This document shows positions 38,787 through 47,835 of a stretch of 64,000 nucleotides of DNA, piece by piece. Each line of letters opens with the position of its first letter. The stretch's first letter is position 1. Origin of the DNA: Nitrobacter sp963807355 (GTDB lineage Bacteria > Pseudomonadota > Alphaproteobacteria > Rhizobiales > Xanthobacteraceae); assembly GCA_963807355.1 (NCBI GenBank), contig CAWEBX010000003.1, positions 274,321-338,320 of the forward strand, read 5' to 3'. The notes under the pieces were generated by a model. That model did no database searches and was not told where the DNA came from. It worked only from the letters and a program-made list of their open reading frames with translations. A program made the translations under genes and the position numbers.

Positions 38787-39887
38787 ATGACATACGTTAC
38801 GGGCAGACGTTACTATGATGTGGCGGCCTATTCCGCCGACTCGCCCCGCAAGGCGGTTCCGCAAAATATTCTGGGCGCCGCCGCGCTCGCCTGCATCGGG
38901 CTGGCCTGCGCCTGGACACTCTACACCCATGTGTCCGGCGGACCCACGGAGTTGGTTACCGCATCGTTACCGCCGCTTGCATCCAGGCTTTCGGTGGAAC
39001 CGGTTCGTCGCATCGCGGCGGCCTACGAGGCATTAGGGGAAATACCTGCGCCGCGTGTTGTGAGGGCGACCGCCGGAACGCCCGTGGCCAAGGCCCGTGC
39101 TCAAGATCCTGAAGCGCGGGCCCGCACGGCATGGCTCTATGGTCCGCGCTTCCTCGGGCCGCCGCCCGGCACCTTTGAGCCGGCTCAGGATGCCCCGCAG
39201 ACCGTAGCCTCAATTCCGGTCGAGACCGCACCTGAGACCCTACCGCTTCCACCGGCACCCCAAGTCGCCGCGATTGTTCCGATGCCGGCCCCGCGTCCGT
39301 CCGAACTGCGTCAGCTACAGGCTGCCAGCCCTTCCCGCGAGGTCGCGGAAGCCCCCGCCGCCGCCGAGCCGGAGCCGAAGAAACCGTCGATCTTCGAGAG
39401 ACTGTTCGGCAGGCCCGCGGCCGGCCTGCAACTGGCGTTCGCGGCGCCCGACGGCGGGGTGACCAGCGACGGTGAGAGCCTGACGCTCGGCCGCATCCCG
39501 CAATACAATCAATTCACCGCCGTCTATGATATTTCCGCGCGTAAGGTCTACCTCCCGGACGGCAATACACTTGAGGCGCATTCCGGGCTTGGCAACATGA
39601 TGGACGATCCGCGTTCTGCCGACAGGAGAATGCGCGGCGTGACGCCGCCACACACCTACGATCTGTCGTTGCGTGAACGCCCTTTCCACGGCGTGGAGGC
39701 GATCAGGCTGAAACCGATCGGCGGCGAGGACAAAATATACGGGCGCACCGGGCTGCTGGCACACACCTACATGCTCGGGCCGAGCGGCGCCTCCAACGGC
39801 TGCGTGTCGTTCAAGAACTACCACGCGTTTCTAAACGCCTATAAGAGCGGCAAAATCAAGCGGCTGGTTGTCGTTGCCAAACTCTGA
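38787..39887 (+). CDS. DUF2778 protein, L,D-transpeptidase-like, membrane-anchored
   Basis: 366 residues from ATG 38787 (MTYVTGRRYYDVAAYS). One transmembrane helix (ILGAAALACIGLACAWTLY) near 32-50 anchors it, and a long Pro/Ala-rich linker follows. The C-terminal DUF2778 domain has VYDISARKVYLPDG, HSGLGNMMDDP and ASNGCVSFKNYHAFLNAY. That SNGCVSF motif, with the upstream His of a THTY-type segment, is like the active Cys region of L,D-transpeptidases. Probable role: cell-wall remodelling in the periplasm, not proven. Confidence 0.82.
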   Translation: MTYVTGRRYYDVAAYSADSPRKAVPQNILGAAALACIGLACAWTLYTHVSGGPTELVTASLPPLASRLSVEPVRRIAAAYEALGEIPAPRVVRATAGTPVAKARAQDPEARARTAWLYGPRFLGPPPGTFEPAQDAPQTVASIPVETAPETLPLPPAPQVAAIVPMPAPRPSELRQLQAASPSREVAEAPAAAEPEPKKPSIFERLFGRPAAGLQLAFAAPDGGVTSDGESLTLGRIPQYNQFTAVYDISARKVYLPDGNTLEAHSGLGNMMDDPRSADRRMRGVTPPHTYDLSLRERPFHGVEAIRLKPIGGEDKIYGRTGLLAHTYMLGPSGASNGCVSFKNYHAFLNAYKSGKIKRLVVVAKL

Positions 39888-39889
39888 AC

Positions 39890-39990
39890 TATAGCGTTTC
39901 GAGCGAGACGGTACCGGGATCGCGTGAAGAACGCGTTCAACAAAATCAGAGAGCCCGCTTCTGAATCCATCAGAAAGCGGAAAGGCCAAA
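39890..39990 (+). repeat. Dispersed repeat, family B
   Basis: CTATAGCGTTTCGAGCGAGACGGTACCGGGATCGCGTGAAGAACGCG followed by a TCTGAATCCATCAGA hairpin. It starts 3 bp after the DUF2778 stop. Confidence 0.65.
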
Positions 39991-40015
39991 GCCCCCTGCG
40001 AAAAGACGCGCTCTT

Positions 40016-40579
40016 CTATACCGGCCGCACTTCGACGACCTCGGGCACGAAATGTTTCAGAAGGTTCTGGATGCCATTTCGCAAGGTCACGGTCGATGAC
40101 GGGCATCCCGAGCATGAACCCTTCATGTTCACGTAGACGACGCCATCCTTGAAGCCGCGGAAGGTGATGTCGCCGCCGTCATCGGCGACTCCCGGCCGCA
40201 CCCGCGTCTCGATCAGATCCTTGATCAAGGTTACAGTCTCGGCGTCTGCTTCATCGAAAAATTCAACGTCGTTGTCTGTGTTCGTCTCGCCCTCGCCGTC
40301 CGTCAGCAGCGGCGCGCCCGACATGTAGTGTTCCATGATGACGCCGAGGATGGCCGGCTTGAGATGTTGCCAGTCGCTGTCGTCCTTCGTTACCGTGATA
40401 AAATCCGAGCCATAAAAAACGCCGGTGACGCCGTGCACGGCAAACAGCTTCACGGCGAGCATTGAGCGGCCGGCCGTGCTGGGGTCGGTGAATTCCATTG
40501 TTCCTTTGCCAAGCACGGTGCGGCCCGGGAGGAACTTCAAGGTGGCGGGATTGGGGGTGACTTCGGTCTGAATGAACAT
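40016..40579 (-). CDS. nfu: NifU/Nfu-family Fe-S scaffold protein
   Basis: 187 residues. The N-terminal Nfu_N domain (FIQTEVTPNPATLKFLPG) precedes the NifU_C domain with VNMKGSCSGCPSSTVTLRNGI, whose CxxC coordinates a [4Fe-4S] cluster for delivery to apoproteins. It matches the mitochondrial/alphaproteobacterial Nfu1 type, not the NifU of nitrogen fixation. It stands in a minus-strand series with a universal stress protein. Confidence 0.94.
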   Translation of the reverse strand: MFIQTEVTPNPATLKFLPGRTVLGKGTMEFTDPSTAGRSMLAVKLFAVHGVTGVFYGSDFITVTKDDSDWQHLKPAILGVIMEHYMSGAPLLTDGEGETNTDNDVEFFDEADAETVTLIKDLIETRVRPGVADDGGDITFRGFKDGVVYVNMKGSCSGCPSSTVTLRNGIQNLLKHFVPEVVEVRPV

Positions 40580-40746
40580 CGATCTCTCCGTCGCCGCCGG
40601 TTCAAGGCCGGCGCGTGGGTTCTCTAGCAGATAGCGATCACGAAGGCACGATCAAGGGCGCCAGCGGGGCAGCCGTTCCGCGGCCGAATGGGACGGAAAT
40701 AGCTTGGAGCCTGATCCGACTTCGTGGAATCACCCTTCTTTGATTA

Positions 40747-40793
40747 AGCATGATCTTGTCCGAAAACCGGTTCCCAATTTTCGGTATCATGCT
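40747..40793. repeat. Dispersed palindromic repeat, family A
   Basis: AGCATGATC-TTGTCCGAAAACCGG-TTCCCAATTTTCGGTATCATGCT. The outer arms pair and the inner ACCGG core is shared with the copies at 26436 and 46314. It abuts the stop codon of the universal stress protein gene (40793). Confidence 0.8.
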
Positions 40794-41287
40794 CAGGACA
40801 GCGCGTCGATCGCGTCGTCAGTCAGGGTGCCGGGCACGATCGTCACTGGAATCGGAAAGTTCCCAGCGGTCTTGGCCAGCGTCGTGATGATCGGGCCGGG
40901 ACCTTCGGGACCGTCGGCGGCGGCGAGCACCAGCATCGAAATATCCACGTCCTTCTCGATGACATCCAGAATTTGTTCAAGCGGATCGCCTTCGCGAATG
41001 ATTCGTTCGGGCGTAATCGCGGCGATCCCGTTGGCTCGGCCGGAGGCGCGCTCGAGCGCCGCATCCGCACCTTCGTAGGCCTCAGCCCGCATCACTTCGG
41101 CGACACCGAGCCATTCCTGATTGCGGTCTTCCGGCTCCACCACCCGCAACATCACGATGCCTCCGCCGACGCGGATGGCGCGGCGGCTGGCGTAATAAAC
41201 GGCGCGATCCCATTCAGCGCTGTCATCGACCACGACCAGATATTTTGGCTTGTGACCGCTCTCGTAGCTTCGACGTTGTGCGCTCAT
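40793..41287 (-). CDS. Universal stress protein family (UspA-like)
   Basis: 164-residue cytosolic UspA-fold protein. It begins with KYLVVVDDSAEWDRAVYYASRRAI, seen as KYLVVVDDSAEW. The ATP-binding-like C-terminus AAADGPEGPGPIITTLA replaces the typical G-2x-G-9x-G(S/T) loop and lacks the full consensus, so nucleotide binding is doubtful. It stands between nfu and trpS; the stop adjoins a family A repeat. Confidence 0.85.
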   Translation of the reverse strand: MSAQRRSYESGHKPKYLVVVDDSAEWDRAVYYASRRAIRVGGGIVMLRVVEPEDRNQEWLGVAEVMRAEAYEGADAALERASGRANGIAAITPERIIREGDPLEQILDVIEKDVDISMLVLAAADGPEGPGPIITTLAKTAGNFPIPVTIVPGTLTDDAIDALS

Positions 41288-41372
41288 GCATGTCCCGATG
41301 CTGAATCAGCAACCCGTCGCTATGCTGCCACGGCACCGGCTGCCTCGACAAGCAGGTTCCGGACCGCGACAT

Positions 41373-41420
41373 ACTATAGCGTTTTCGAGTGAAGTGGATA
41401 TCGGTTCGCAAACGGAAAGG
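41373..41420 (+). repeat. Dispersed repeat, family B (short copy)
   Basis: ACTATAGCGTTTTCGAGTGAAGTGGATATCGGTTCGC and AAACGGAAAGG. It ends at the trpS stop region, between the stress-protein gene and trpS. Confidence 0.65.
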
Positions 41421-41422
41421 CT

Positions 41423-42466
41423 TTAGCGCCCGCGGATGAAACCGACGATGTCCTTCACCGCGTCCATGGTCTCCGATGCGATCACGCTGGCACGCTCGGC
41501 GCCCTCGATCAGAATCTGGTCGACATGGGCCGGATCGTCGGTGAGCCGTTTCATCTCGCGAGCGATCGGCGATAGCTTTGCGACCGCGAGATCGACGAGG
41601 TTGGATTTGAAGCCCGAGAACTGCGCGCCACCGAACTCTGCGAGCAGCGCGGATTTGGGCTTCCCTGAGAGCGCCGCATAGATGCCGACCAGGTTGTCGG
41701 CCTCGGGGCGGTTTTCCAGCCCCTTTTCCTCCGACGGCAGCGGTTCGGGATCGGTCTTCGCCTTGCGGATCTTTTGCGCGATGGCATCGGCGTCGTCAGT
41801 CAGATTGATGCGCGAATAATCAGACGGATCCGACTTGGACATTTTCTTGGTGCCGTCGCGCAGGCTCATCACGCGCGTCGCAGGTCCCGTGATCACGGGC
41901 TCCGGCAGCGGAAAAAATGTGTCGCCATGACCATTGGCGGCGATCGATTCCGAAAAGTCGTTGTTGAATTTCTGTGCGATGTCGCGGCTGAGTTCGAGGT
42001 GCTGTTTCTGATCCTCGCCGACCGGAACGTGCGTCGCGCGATAGACCAGGATATCCGACGCCATCAGAACCGGGTAATCGTAAAGCCCGACCGACGCGTT
42101 CTCGCGATCCTTGCCGGCCTTTTCCTTGAACTGGGTCATGCGGTTGAGCCAGCCGAGCCGCGCCACGCAGTTGAGCACCCACGTCAACTCGGCGTGCCCG
42201 GCCACCTGACTTTGGTTGAAGATGATGTGCTGCTTCGGATCGATCCCGCTGGCGATAAAGGCTGCCGTCACTTCGCGGGTGGCGCGGCGGAGCTCATTGG
42301 GCCCGCCCCAGACGGCGACGGGCACGGTGATGGCATGAAGATCGACCACGCAATAGAGACACTCGTGGTCAGCCTGCAATTTTACGAAATTAACGATGGC
42401 GCCGAGGTAATTGCCGAGATGCAGATTGCCGGTCGGCTGAACGCCTGAAAAAACCCGTGTCGTCAT
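41423..42466 (-). CDS. trpS: Tryptophanyl-tRNA synthetase
   Basis: Class Ic aminoacyl-tRNA synthetase of 347 residues. The HIGH-type motif is PTGNLHLGNYLGA and the KMSKS motif is TKKMSKSDPSDYS. The start chosen is ATG 42466 (MTTRVFSGVQPTGN); the frame extends far upstream through murJ DNA, but that part is not coding. It follows murJ on the minus strand with a 98-bp gap, the usual alphaproteobacterial order. Confidence 0.97.
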   Translation of the reverse strand: MTTRVFSGVQPTGNLHLGNYLGAIVNFVKLQADHECLYCVVDLHAITVPVAVWGGPNELRRATREVTAAFIASGIDPKQHIIFNQSQVAGHAELTWVLNCVARLGWLNRMTQFKEKAGKDRENASVGLYDYPVLMASDILVYRATHVPVGEDQKQHLELSRDIAQKFNNDFSESIAANGHGDTFFPLPEPVITGPATRVMSLRDGTKKMSKSDPSDYSRINLTDDADAIAQKIRKAKTDPEPLPSEEKGLENRPEADNLVGIYAALSGKPKSALLAEFGGAQFSGFKSNLVDLAVAKLSPIAREMKRLTDDPAHVDQILIEGAERASVIASETMDAVKDIVGFIRGR

Positions 42467-42564
42467 CGTTTGGTTCCTGCTTGCCCGCGCGCGATTCGGA
42501 AACATGCGGCGAAACGCGGGGCTCATGCCTTCGGTCCGGCGCGCCGTCCATTGCCACGCGGAAT

Positions 42565-44124
42565 TTAAGCGCGCAAGTCGCCGGATCGCGATCGCATCAG
42601 CGCGGCTTGTATGTCGTTCCGATCGATGACCCTGAACGTCAACAGCAGCAGGCCGTAGATCACGACGCCTGCGGCGATCAGGACGACCAGCGTGGCGGCC
42701 TGGAGCAACCCGTGCACGCTGGACATTGGGTATAGCAGCCGAACGGCGAACCACAAAACGCCGCCCATCACGAGCGCCGCCAGCCCAATGCGCGGCAGAC
42801 GCCGGCGCGCTTCGGCATCGATGGAAAATCCAAAGGTTACAGCAATGCTGCGGACGAGGCTCACCGCGTTGCTCCATGCACCGAGCGCGACGGCGACAGC
42901 TATTCCCGCGACCCCGAACAGCCGTCCGAATACGAACGCGAGTACCATCGCGACCGCCACGCCCTTCAGTGTGGCCATAAGCGGCGTCATTGTATTGCCG
43001 CGTGCGAAGAACGCCGGAGACAGCGCCTTGATCAGGACATAGGCGGGCAGGCCGAAGCCAAGACAGCCCAACGCGAGCGCCGTTGCGCTCGTGTCGGCCG
43101 CAGTAAACGCGCCGTGCTCGAACAGCACCCGCACGATCGGCTCGCTGAGGACGATCAAGCCGACCGCCGCGGGCAAGGCGAGAGCTCCCGCCAGTTCGAT
43201 CCCGCGTGACTTGGCATTGACCATCGCCGCTCTGTCGCCCTTGTTGAGGGCTTGGGTCATTTCGGGCACCAGCACGGTGCCGATGGCGACGCCAATCATT
43301 CCCAGCGGCAACTCGATCAGGCGGTTTGCGAAGTAAAGCCACGACACGGCCGACGGCGATGTCGACGCGACGATTGCGCCGGCTAAGATCAGCAGTTGCG
43401 GCCCTGAATTCGCGATCATGCCGGGGACGGCCTTACGGGCAAAATCCCGCATTCCGGGATCGAGCGATATTCGTAAGGGACTTGCGAGATCGTCGCGGCG
43501 GGTCAGGAGCGCAAGCACCGCGAGTTGCAGCAATCCCGCGGCGCCGACGGTTGCCGCCATCACCACTGCGGCAAAATGTGAGTCCTGATGCAACGACAGC
43601 AGCAGCACCGCGACGAGGATCAGGGCGACATTGAACAGCAGCGGCGAGAACGCGGTGATCGCGAAGCGATGCCGGGCGTTCAGCAGGCTCATAATGACGG
43701 TCGCGGGACCTGCGAAAGCGAGATAGGGCAGCATCAGCCGTGCGTCGGTGACGACGAGTTGCAAGCTCTCGCTGCCGACAAAACCTGGCGCGAGCACCCA
43801 CATGAGAAGCGGCATCGCCACGCCGGCGACCACGGCTAGCGCAATCAGCATCGCGCTCACGGTTGCGAGCACGTTGCCGGCGAAGGCCGATGCGGCGGCA
43901 AGGCCGCTGCCGTCGCGCAGGCGCATCCACGCCGGCACCAGCGCCGCATTCAGGGCACCTTCACCGAGCATCCGGCGGATCACGTTGATGAGCTGAAACG
44001 CCATCAGAAAAGCGTCGGCGACCGGGCCCGCGCCGAGCAGCGCCGCGGTCAGCGCATCGCGCGCGAAACCAAGCAGCCGCGAGGCCAGGGTGCCTGAGGA
44101 GACTGTGAGGACGGAGCGGATCAT
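42565..44124 (-). CDS. murJ: MurJ, lipid II flippase
   Basis: Inner-membrane transporter moving lipid II across the membrane for peptidoglycan synthesis. It has 519 residues with about 14 hydrophobic helices. The family N-terminus RSVLTVSSGTLASRLLGFARD, core GEGALNAALVPAW and the conserved FANRLIELPLGMIGVAIGTVLVPEM region are intact (shown in shorter pieces: FANRLIELPLGMIG). Charged residues in the central cavity cannot be checked here. It precedes trpS and is divergent from the PfkB kinase at 44246. Confidence 0.95.
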   Translation of the reverse strand: MIRSVLTVSSGTLASRLLGFARDALTAALLGAGPVADAFLMAFQLINVIRRMLGEGALNAALVPAWMRLRDGSGLAAASAFAGNVLATVSAMLIALAVVAGVAMPLLMWVLAPGFVGSESLQLVVTDARLMLPYLAFAGPATVIMSLLNARHRFAITAFSPLLFNVALILVAVLLLSLHQDSHFAAVVMAATVGAAGLLQLAVLALLTRRDDLASPLRISLDPGMRDFARKAVPGMIANSGPQLLILAGAIVASTSPSAVSWLYFANRLIELPLGMIGVAIGTVLVPEMTQALNKGDRAAMVNAKSRGIELAGALALPAAVGLIVLSEPIVRVLFEHGAFTAADTSATALALGCLGFGLPAYVLIKALSPAFFARGNTMTPLMATLKGVAVAMVLAFVFGRLFGVAGIAVAVALGAWSNAVSLVRSIAVTFGFSIDAEARRRLPRIGLAALVMGGVLWFAVRLLYPMSSVHGLLQAATLVVLIAAGVVIYGLLLLTFRVIDRNDIQAALMRSRSGDLRA

Positions 44125-44245
44125 GGCGAGGTTGGCCGTACCGTGCTTGATGGCATGAAGGTGCCGTGATACGCGGCACCTTCACAGGTCAGGAGTTTGA
44201 CCGGATTTCTCGCTTTCCCGCAATTGCCGCGACAGGATATTCTTA

Positions 44246-45247
44246 ATGACTGCAGCGAAATACGACGTGCTTGCGATCGGCAATGCGATTTTCGACGTTC
44301 TGGTGCGGACCGATGAGGGCTTTCTCGCCGCCCACGGCATGACCAAGGGCGGCATGGCGTTGATCGACGAGGCGCGCGCGGCCTCGATCTATGCCGACAT
44401 GGGACCCGCGACCGAGATGTCGGGCGGCTCGGCCGCAAATACCATCGTCGGTCTTGCGGGGTTCGGGGCTCGCACCGCCTATGTCGGCAAGGTGAAGGAC
44501 GATCAAATCGGCCGTCTCTATACCCATGATATTCGCGCCGCCAAGGTGGCCTTCGATACGCCGCCAGCATCCGACGGCTCCGCCACCGGCTGTTCCTACA
44601 TACTGGTGACGCCGGACGGCGAGCGCACCATGAATACATATCTTGGCGCGGCTCAGGATCTGTCGCCGGCGGACATCGATCCGGACACCGTCGCCGCCGC
44701 GTCGATCCTCTATCTCGAGGGCTATCTGTGGGACCCCAAAGCCGCCAAGGAGGCGTTTCTCAAGGCATCGCAGATCGCGCATGACGCCAAGCGACGAGTT
44801 GCGCTGACCTTATCGGATGCGTTTTGCGTCGATCGCTACCGGGACGAATTTCTGCAACTGATGCGAAGCGGCGCCGTCGATCTGATCTTCGCCAACGAGA
44901 CCGAACTGCATTCGCTCTACCAGACCTCCGACTTCGAAACGGCGCTGGCGCAATTGCGCGAGGACATTGCGCTCGGCATTGTCACCCGCAGCGAGAAGGG
45001 CTGCGTCGTCGTGACGAAGGATGAAACAACGGCGGTCCCGGCGTGCTCCATCGACACGCTGGTCGACACCACAGGAGCTGGCGATCTGTTCGCCGCCGGT
45101 TTCCTGTTTGGGCTGGTGCGCGGCGCGAGCCACGAAGACGCGGGGCGGCTCGGCGCGCTCGCCGCGGCAGAGGTCATTCAGCACATCGGCGCACGGCCGC
45201 AGGTGTCGCTCAAGGAACTGGCACAAGCGAACGGCTTGCCGGTGTAG
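44246..45247 (+). CDS. PfkB-family kinase, probably adenosine kinase
   Basis: 333-residue ribokinase-fold kinase. The PfkB signature 2 is DTTGAGDLFAAGFLFG, with catalytic Asp in the GAGD loop. The opening YDVLAIGNAIFDVLV and GGSAANTIVGLAGFG are typical of the adenosine kinase / sugar kinase branch in alphaproteobacteria. Sugar or nucleoside specificity is not provable. It stands alone on the plus strand, followed after 2 bp by a family B repeat. Confidence 0.85.
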   Translation: MTAAKYDVLAIGNAIFDVLVRTDEGFLAAHGMTKGGMALIDEARAASIYADMGPATEMSGGSAANTIVGLAGFGARTAYVGKVKDDQIGRLYTHDIRAAKVAFDTPPASDGSATGCSYILVTPDGERTMNTYLGAAQDLSPADIDPDTVAAASILYLEGYLWDPKAAKEAFLKASQIAHDAKRRVALTLSDAFCVDRYRDEFLQLMRSGAVDLIFANETELHSLYQTSDFETALAQLREDIALGIVTRSEKGCVVVTKDETTAVPACSIDTLVDTTGAGDLFAAGFLFGLVRGASHEDAGRLGALAAAEVIQHIGARPQVSLKELAQANGLPV

Positions 45248-45249
45248 GC

Positions 45250-45304
45250 CATAGCGTTTTCAAGCGAAGTGGATACCGGTTCGCGTAACGAAAACGCGTC
45301 AAAA
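45250..45304 (+). repeat. Dispersed repeat, family B
   Basis: CATAGCGTTTTCAAGCGAAGTGGATACCGGTTCGCGTAACGAAAACGCGTC. This is the cleanest family B copy in the window. It fills the gap between the convergent kinase and pirin genes. Confidence 0.75.
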
Positions 45305-45310
45305 TAAAGA

Positions 45311-46231
45311 TCAGTTTTCCGGCAGCGGAATGAACTCGTGCTCGTTCGGCACGGGTGCGAAGCGGCCGGTTTTCCAGTCCTGCTTTGCCTGTTCGATACG
45401 CTCCTTGCTCGAGGAGACAAAATTCCACCATATGTGACGCGGTCCTTCTAGCGCGTCGCCGCCGAGGAACATCATACGCGCCGGCTTTGTCGAGCGTACC
45501 GTGATGCGGTCGCCGGGACGAAAAATCAGCAGCTGCGGCGCTTCGTATCGGTCGCCCGCGATCTCGATCTCGCCGTCAACGATATAGATAGCGCGCTCTT
45601 CGTGGTCCGCGTCGAGCGGCACGCTCATGCCGGCCTCGAGAGCGACCTCGACGTAGAACCACGGTGACACCATCTCGACCGGTGAGGTTGCGCCAAACGA
45701 ACAGCCGGCGATGATGCGGGCGCGGAATCCCTTGTCCTGCACCGTTGGCAGGCTGGCAGCGCCGTAGTGCTGGAAGGACGGCGCGATCTCCTCCTTGTCG
45801 TTCGGCAGCGCGATCCAGCTTTGCAGGCCGAGCATCATCTGCCCGCTGGCACGCTGCGCGTCGGGCGTGCGTTCGGAATGTGCGATGCCGCGTCCCGCGG
45901 TCATCAGGTTCATGGCGCCCGGCTGGATTTCCTGGATGTTACCTTCGCTGTCGCGGTGCATGATGCTGCCGTCGAACAGATAGGTGACTGTGGCCAGTCC
46001 GATATGGGGATGCGGCCGCACGTCCATGCCCTTGCCGGAGACGAACTGCACCGGACCGAAATGATCGAAGAAGATGAACGGGCCGACCATCTGCCGCCTG
46101 CCATGAGGCAGCGCCCGGCGCACGGCGAATTCGTCGCCGAGATCTCGGGTGCGCGGCACGATGACAAGTTCGAGCGCATCGCAGGATTTGGGATCGCCGA
46201 GGGTGGGATCGTTGGAAGGAAGCCAGCTCAT
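45311..46231 (-). CDS. Pirin family protein
   Basis: 306-residue bicupin protein. The N-terminal cupin has the metal-binding set DVRPHPHIGLATVTYL and MNLMTAGRGIAHSER, with His and Glu ligands. The C-terminal pirin domain ends in WWNFVSSSKERIEQAKQDW. Some pirins have quercetinase activity, but function here is unknown. The start chosen is ATG 46231 (MSWLPSNDP). It is flanked by repeats on both sides. Confidence 0.9.
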   Translation of the reverse strand: MSWLPSNDPTLGDPKSCDALELVIVPRTRDLGDEFAVRRALPHGRRQMVGPFIFFDHFGPVQFVSGKGMDVRPHPHIGLATVTYLFDGSIMHRDSEGNIQEIQPGAMNLMTAGRGIAHSERTPDAQRASGQMMLGLQSWIALPNDKEEIAPSFQHYGAASLPTVQDKGFRARIIAGCSFGATSPVEMVSPWFYVEVALEAGMSVPLDADHEERAIYIVDGEIEIAGDRYEAPQLLIFRPGDRITVRSTKPARMMFLGGDALEGPRHIWWNFVSSSKERIEQAKQDWKTGRFAPVPNEHEFIPLPEN

Positions 46232-46313
46232 GATGTCTCCATCAGGCAATAACGATTGAACCCTAAAGGTCGATTCAGCTGCGTTGAAATCAAACTCTTT
46301 TGATTTTTTGACT

Positions 46314-46362
46314 GAGCATGATCTTGTCCGAAAACCGGTTTCTACTTCTCGGGATCATGCTC
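46314..46362. repeat. Dispersed palindromic repeat, family A
   Basis: GAGCATGATCTTGTCCGAAAACCGG then TTTCTACTTCTCGGGATCATGCTC; outer arms pair. A preceding ATTGAAATCAAACTC resembles the flank of the copy at 26436. Confidence 0.8.
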
Positions 46363-46476
46363 TGAATTATCGTGAGCGGTCGGTCGGTTGACAACCGCGC
46401 GGGAGAGAATGGACTTCAATTCCGGCTTCACGAAGCCGTCGTTCACTGGATCAAACTTTGTTCTTGTCCGTTGGGT

Positions 46477-46518
46477 GAGCGTGATCTTGTCCGAAGATCG
46501 GTCAGTTTTGGGATGCGC
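46477..46518. repeat. Degenerate family A copy
   Basis: GAGCGTGATCTTGTCCGAAGATCGG then TCAGTTTTGGGATGCGCT. It shares TGATCTTGTCCGAA with the full copies, but the palindrome has decayed. It lies just before the DUF4336 start. Confidence 0.55.
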
Positions 46519-46532
46519 TGGACGGTCGTGCC

Positions 46533-47272
46533 ATGGAACGAGATACGCCCGCGACCTATCCGCGGCTCGACACGCTTAAGCGCGTCACCGACGACGTCTG
46601 GATCGTCGATGGTCCGACGATCCTCTTCGGCCCGCCTTTGCTGAAGATGTCGTTCTCGACCCGCATGACGGTCATCCGCATCGGGGCCGATTTGCTTGTC
46701 CATTCGCCGACGCGGCTGACGCCCGAACTCAAGCGGAGTGTCGAAGGCCTCGGCCGGCCGCGCGTCATCGGACCCAACCGGATCCACTACTGGTGGATTC
46801 CGGACTGGCACAACGCCTTTACTGATACCGAGGTCTATCTCGCGCCGCGCATCCGCGAGCAGGCAGGCAGCCGTATCGATTTCGATTGCCAAGCGCTTGA
46901 CCGGGATCGGGGTTACCCCTGGGACAGCAGCTTGGCGACGCTTCCGGTCGAGGCAGCTACATGACGGAAGTCGTTTTCTTTCATCGCCGGAGCCGGACGC
47001 TGGTGGTGACCGATCTGATCGAGAATTTCGAGCCTCACAAGCTGCACTCAGTTTTCATGCGCTGGCTGACGCGGCTCGGCTGCGCGCAGGACCCGAACGG
47101 ATCGATGCCGCGCGACATGCGCGCATCCTATCGCGACAAGGCGCGGTTGAGGTTTATCGTTGAAACCATGATCGGCTGGAATCCGGAGCGGATTATTCTG
47201 GCCCATGGCCGATGGTACGATCGCAATGGCACGGACGAATTGCGCCGCGCCTTCCGGTGGCTATTGCTATAA
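46533..47272 (+). pseudogene. DUF4336 protein, split by a one-base deletion
   Basis: Metallo-hydrolase-like DUF4336 protein of about 246 residues. The first frame (VWIVDGPTILFGPPLL ... GPNRIHYWWIPDWHNAF ... DSSLATLPVEAAT) stops at 46964. The second (MTEVVFFHRRSRTLVVTDLIENFEP ... ILAHGRWYDR ... RRAFRWLLL) begins at 46961. Restoring one G in GAGGCAGC (about 46952) gives LPVEG-SYMTEVV, the family sequence. The ATGA overlap could allow a restart, which might make two polypeptides. The shift may be a sequence error. Confidence 0.85.
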
Positions 47273-47304
47273 CGGCGGGCTCGCGAGGCCGCCGGCCCCC
47301 GGCA

Positions 47305-47835
47305 TCAGTCGAACAGACCGAACGGATTCCACGCGGCGTTGCGGGCATAGCGTGGGCGCTCGCCCTCTTGCGCTATCCTTGCCGGGCGGGCATGGGCAAT
47401 ATGCTTACGCGTTGCTGGCTTCGCGGCGACCTTGGACCGTTCCGCGGTCGCTTCCTTCTCCTTCGGCATTTCCGCCCGCGCTTCGTAGACGTGGTCCGCC
47501 GGCAGATAACGGAGGTGGCGCTCCCACTGCAGACGATCGGGGGTTGGCGCTAGCGTGGCGACGTTCGGATAGATGACAGGATGGGGATGTTGCTTCGCCC
47601 GCTCGAAACGTTTCTCCGACCGGCGCCAATTATCTATTGTATTGAGAACCGCCTGCCCTGCGGCCGATGCCTGGCTCGCAGATCCGGATTCTGCCGTTGA
47701 CGCTCCCGCGTTTATCACCGGTGGGAGGTTATCAGCAATCTCCACGCGAGCACTGGGCCACAGCAAGCCAGCGACAAAAAGCAGGCCTGCAAGGCAGCAA
47801 CCCATCACCACAAAATAACGGAAGATCGGCATCAT
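47305..47835 (-). CDS. Hypothetical membrane-anchored protein
   Basis: 176 residues from ATG 47835 (MMPIFRYFVVMGCCLAG). One N-terminal hydrophobic segment (FVVMGCCLAGLLFVAGLLW) is a signal anchor or lipoprotein-like signal. The rest is polar and Ala/Lys/Arg-rich, with a segment TIDNWRRSEKRFERAKQHPHP and a C-terminus WNPFGLF. I recognise no domain. It converges on the DUF4336 gene (32 bp apart). A coding character is supported by the signal anchor and length, but it is weakly supported otherwise. Confidence 0.6.
   Translation of the reverse strand: MMPIFRYFVVMGCCLAGLLFVAGLLWPSARVEIADNLPPVINAGASTAESGSASQASAAGQAVLNTIDNWRRSEKRFERAKQHPHPVIYPNVATLAPTPDRLQWERHLRYLPADHVYEARAEMPKEKEATAERSKVAAKPATRKHIAHARPARIAQEGERPRYARNAAWNPFGLFD

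Larger units (their letters stand above)
46232..46532. other. Spacer between pirin and DUF4336 gene
   Basis: 301 bp without a credible gene. It holds a full family A repeat (46314-46362) and a decayed family A-like copy (46477-46518). The divergent promoters for pirin and the DUF4336 gene must be here. Confidence 0.6.

Noticed and set aside
42467..43342. 292-codon N-terminal extension of trpS
   Set aside because: It lies within murJ DNA in another frame; the trpS start at 42466 matches the family.
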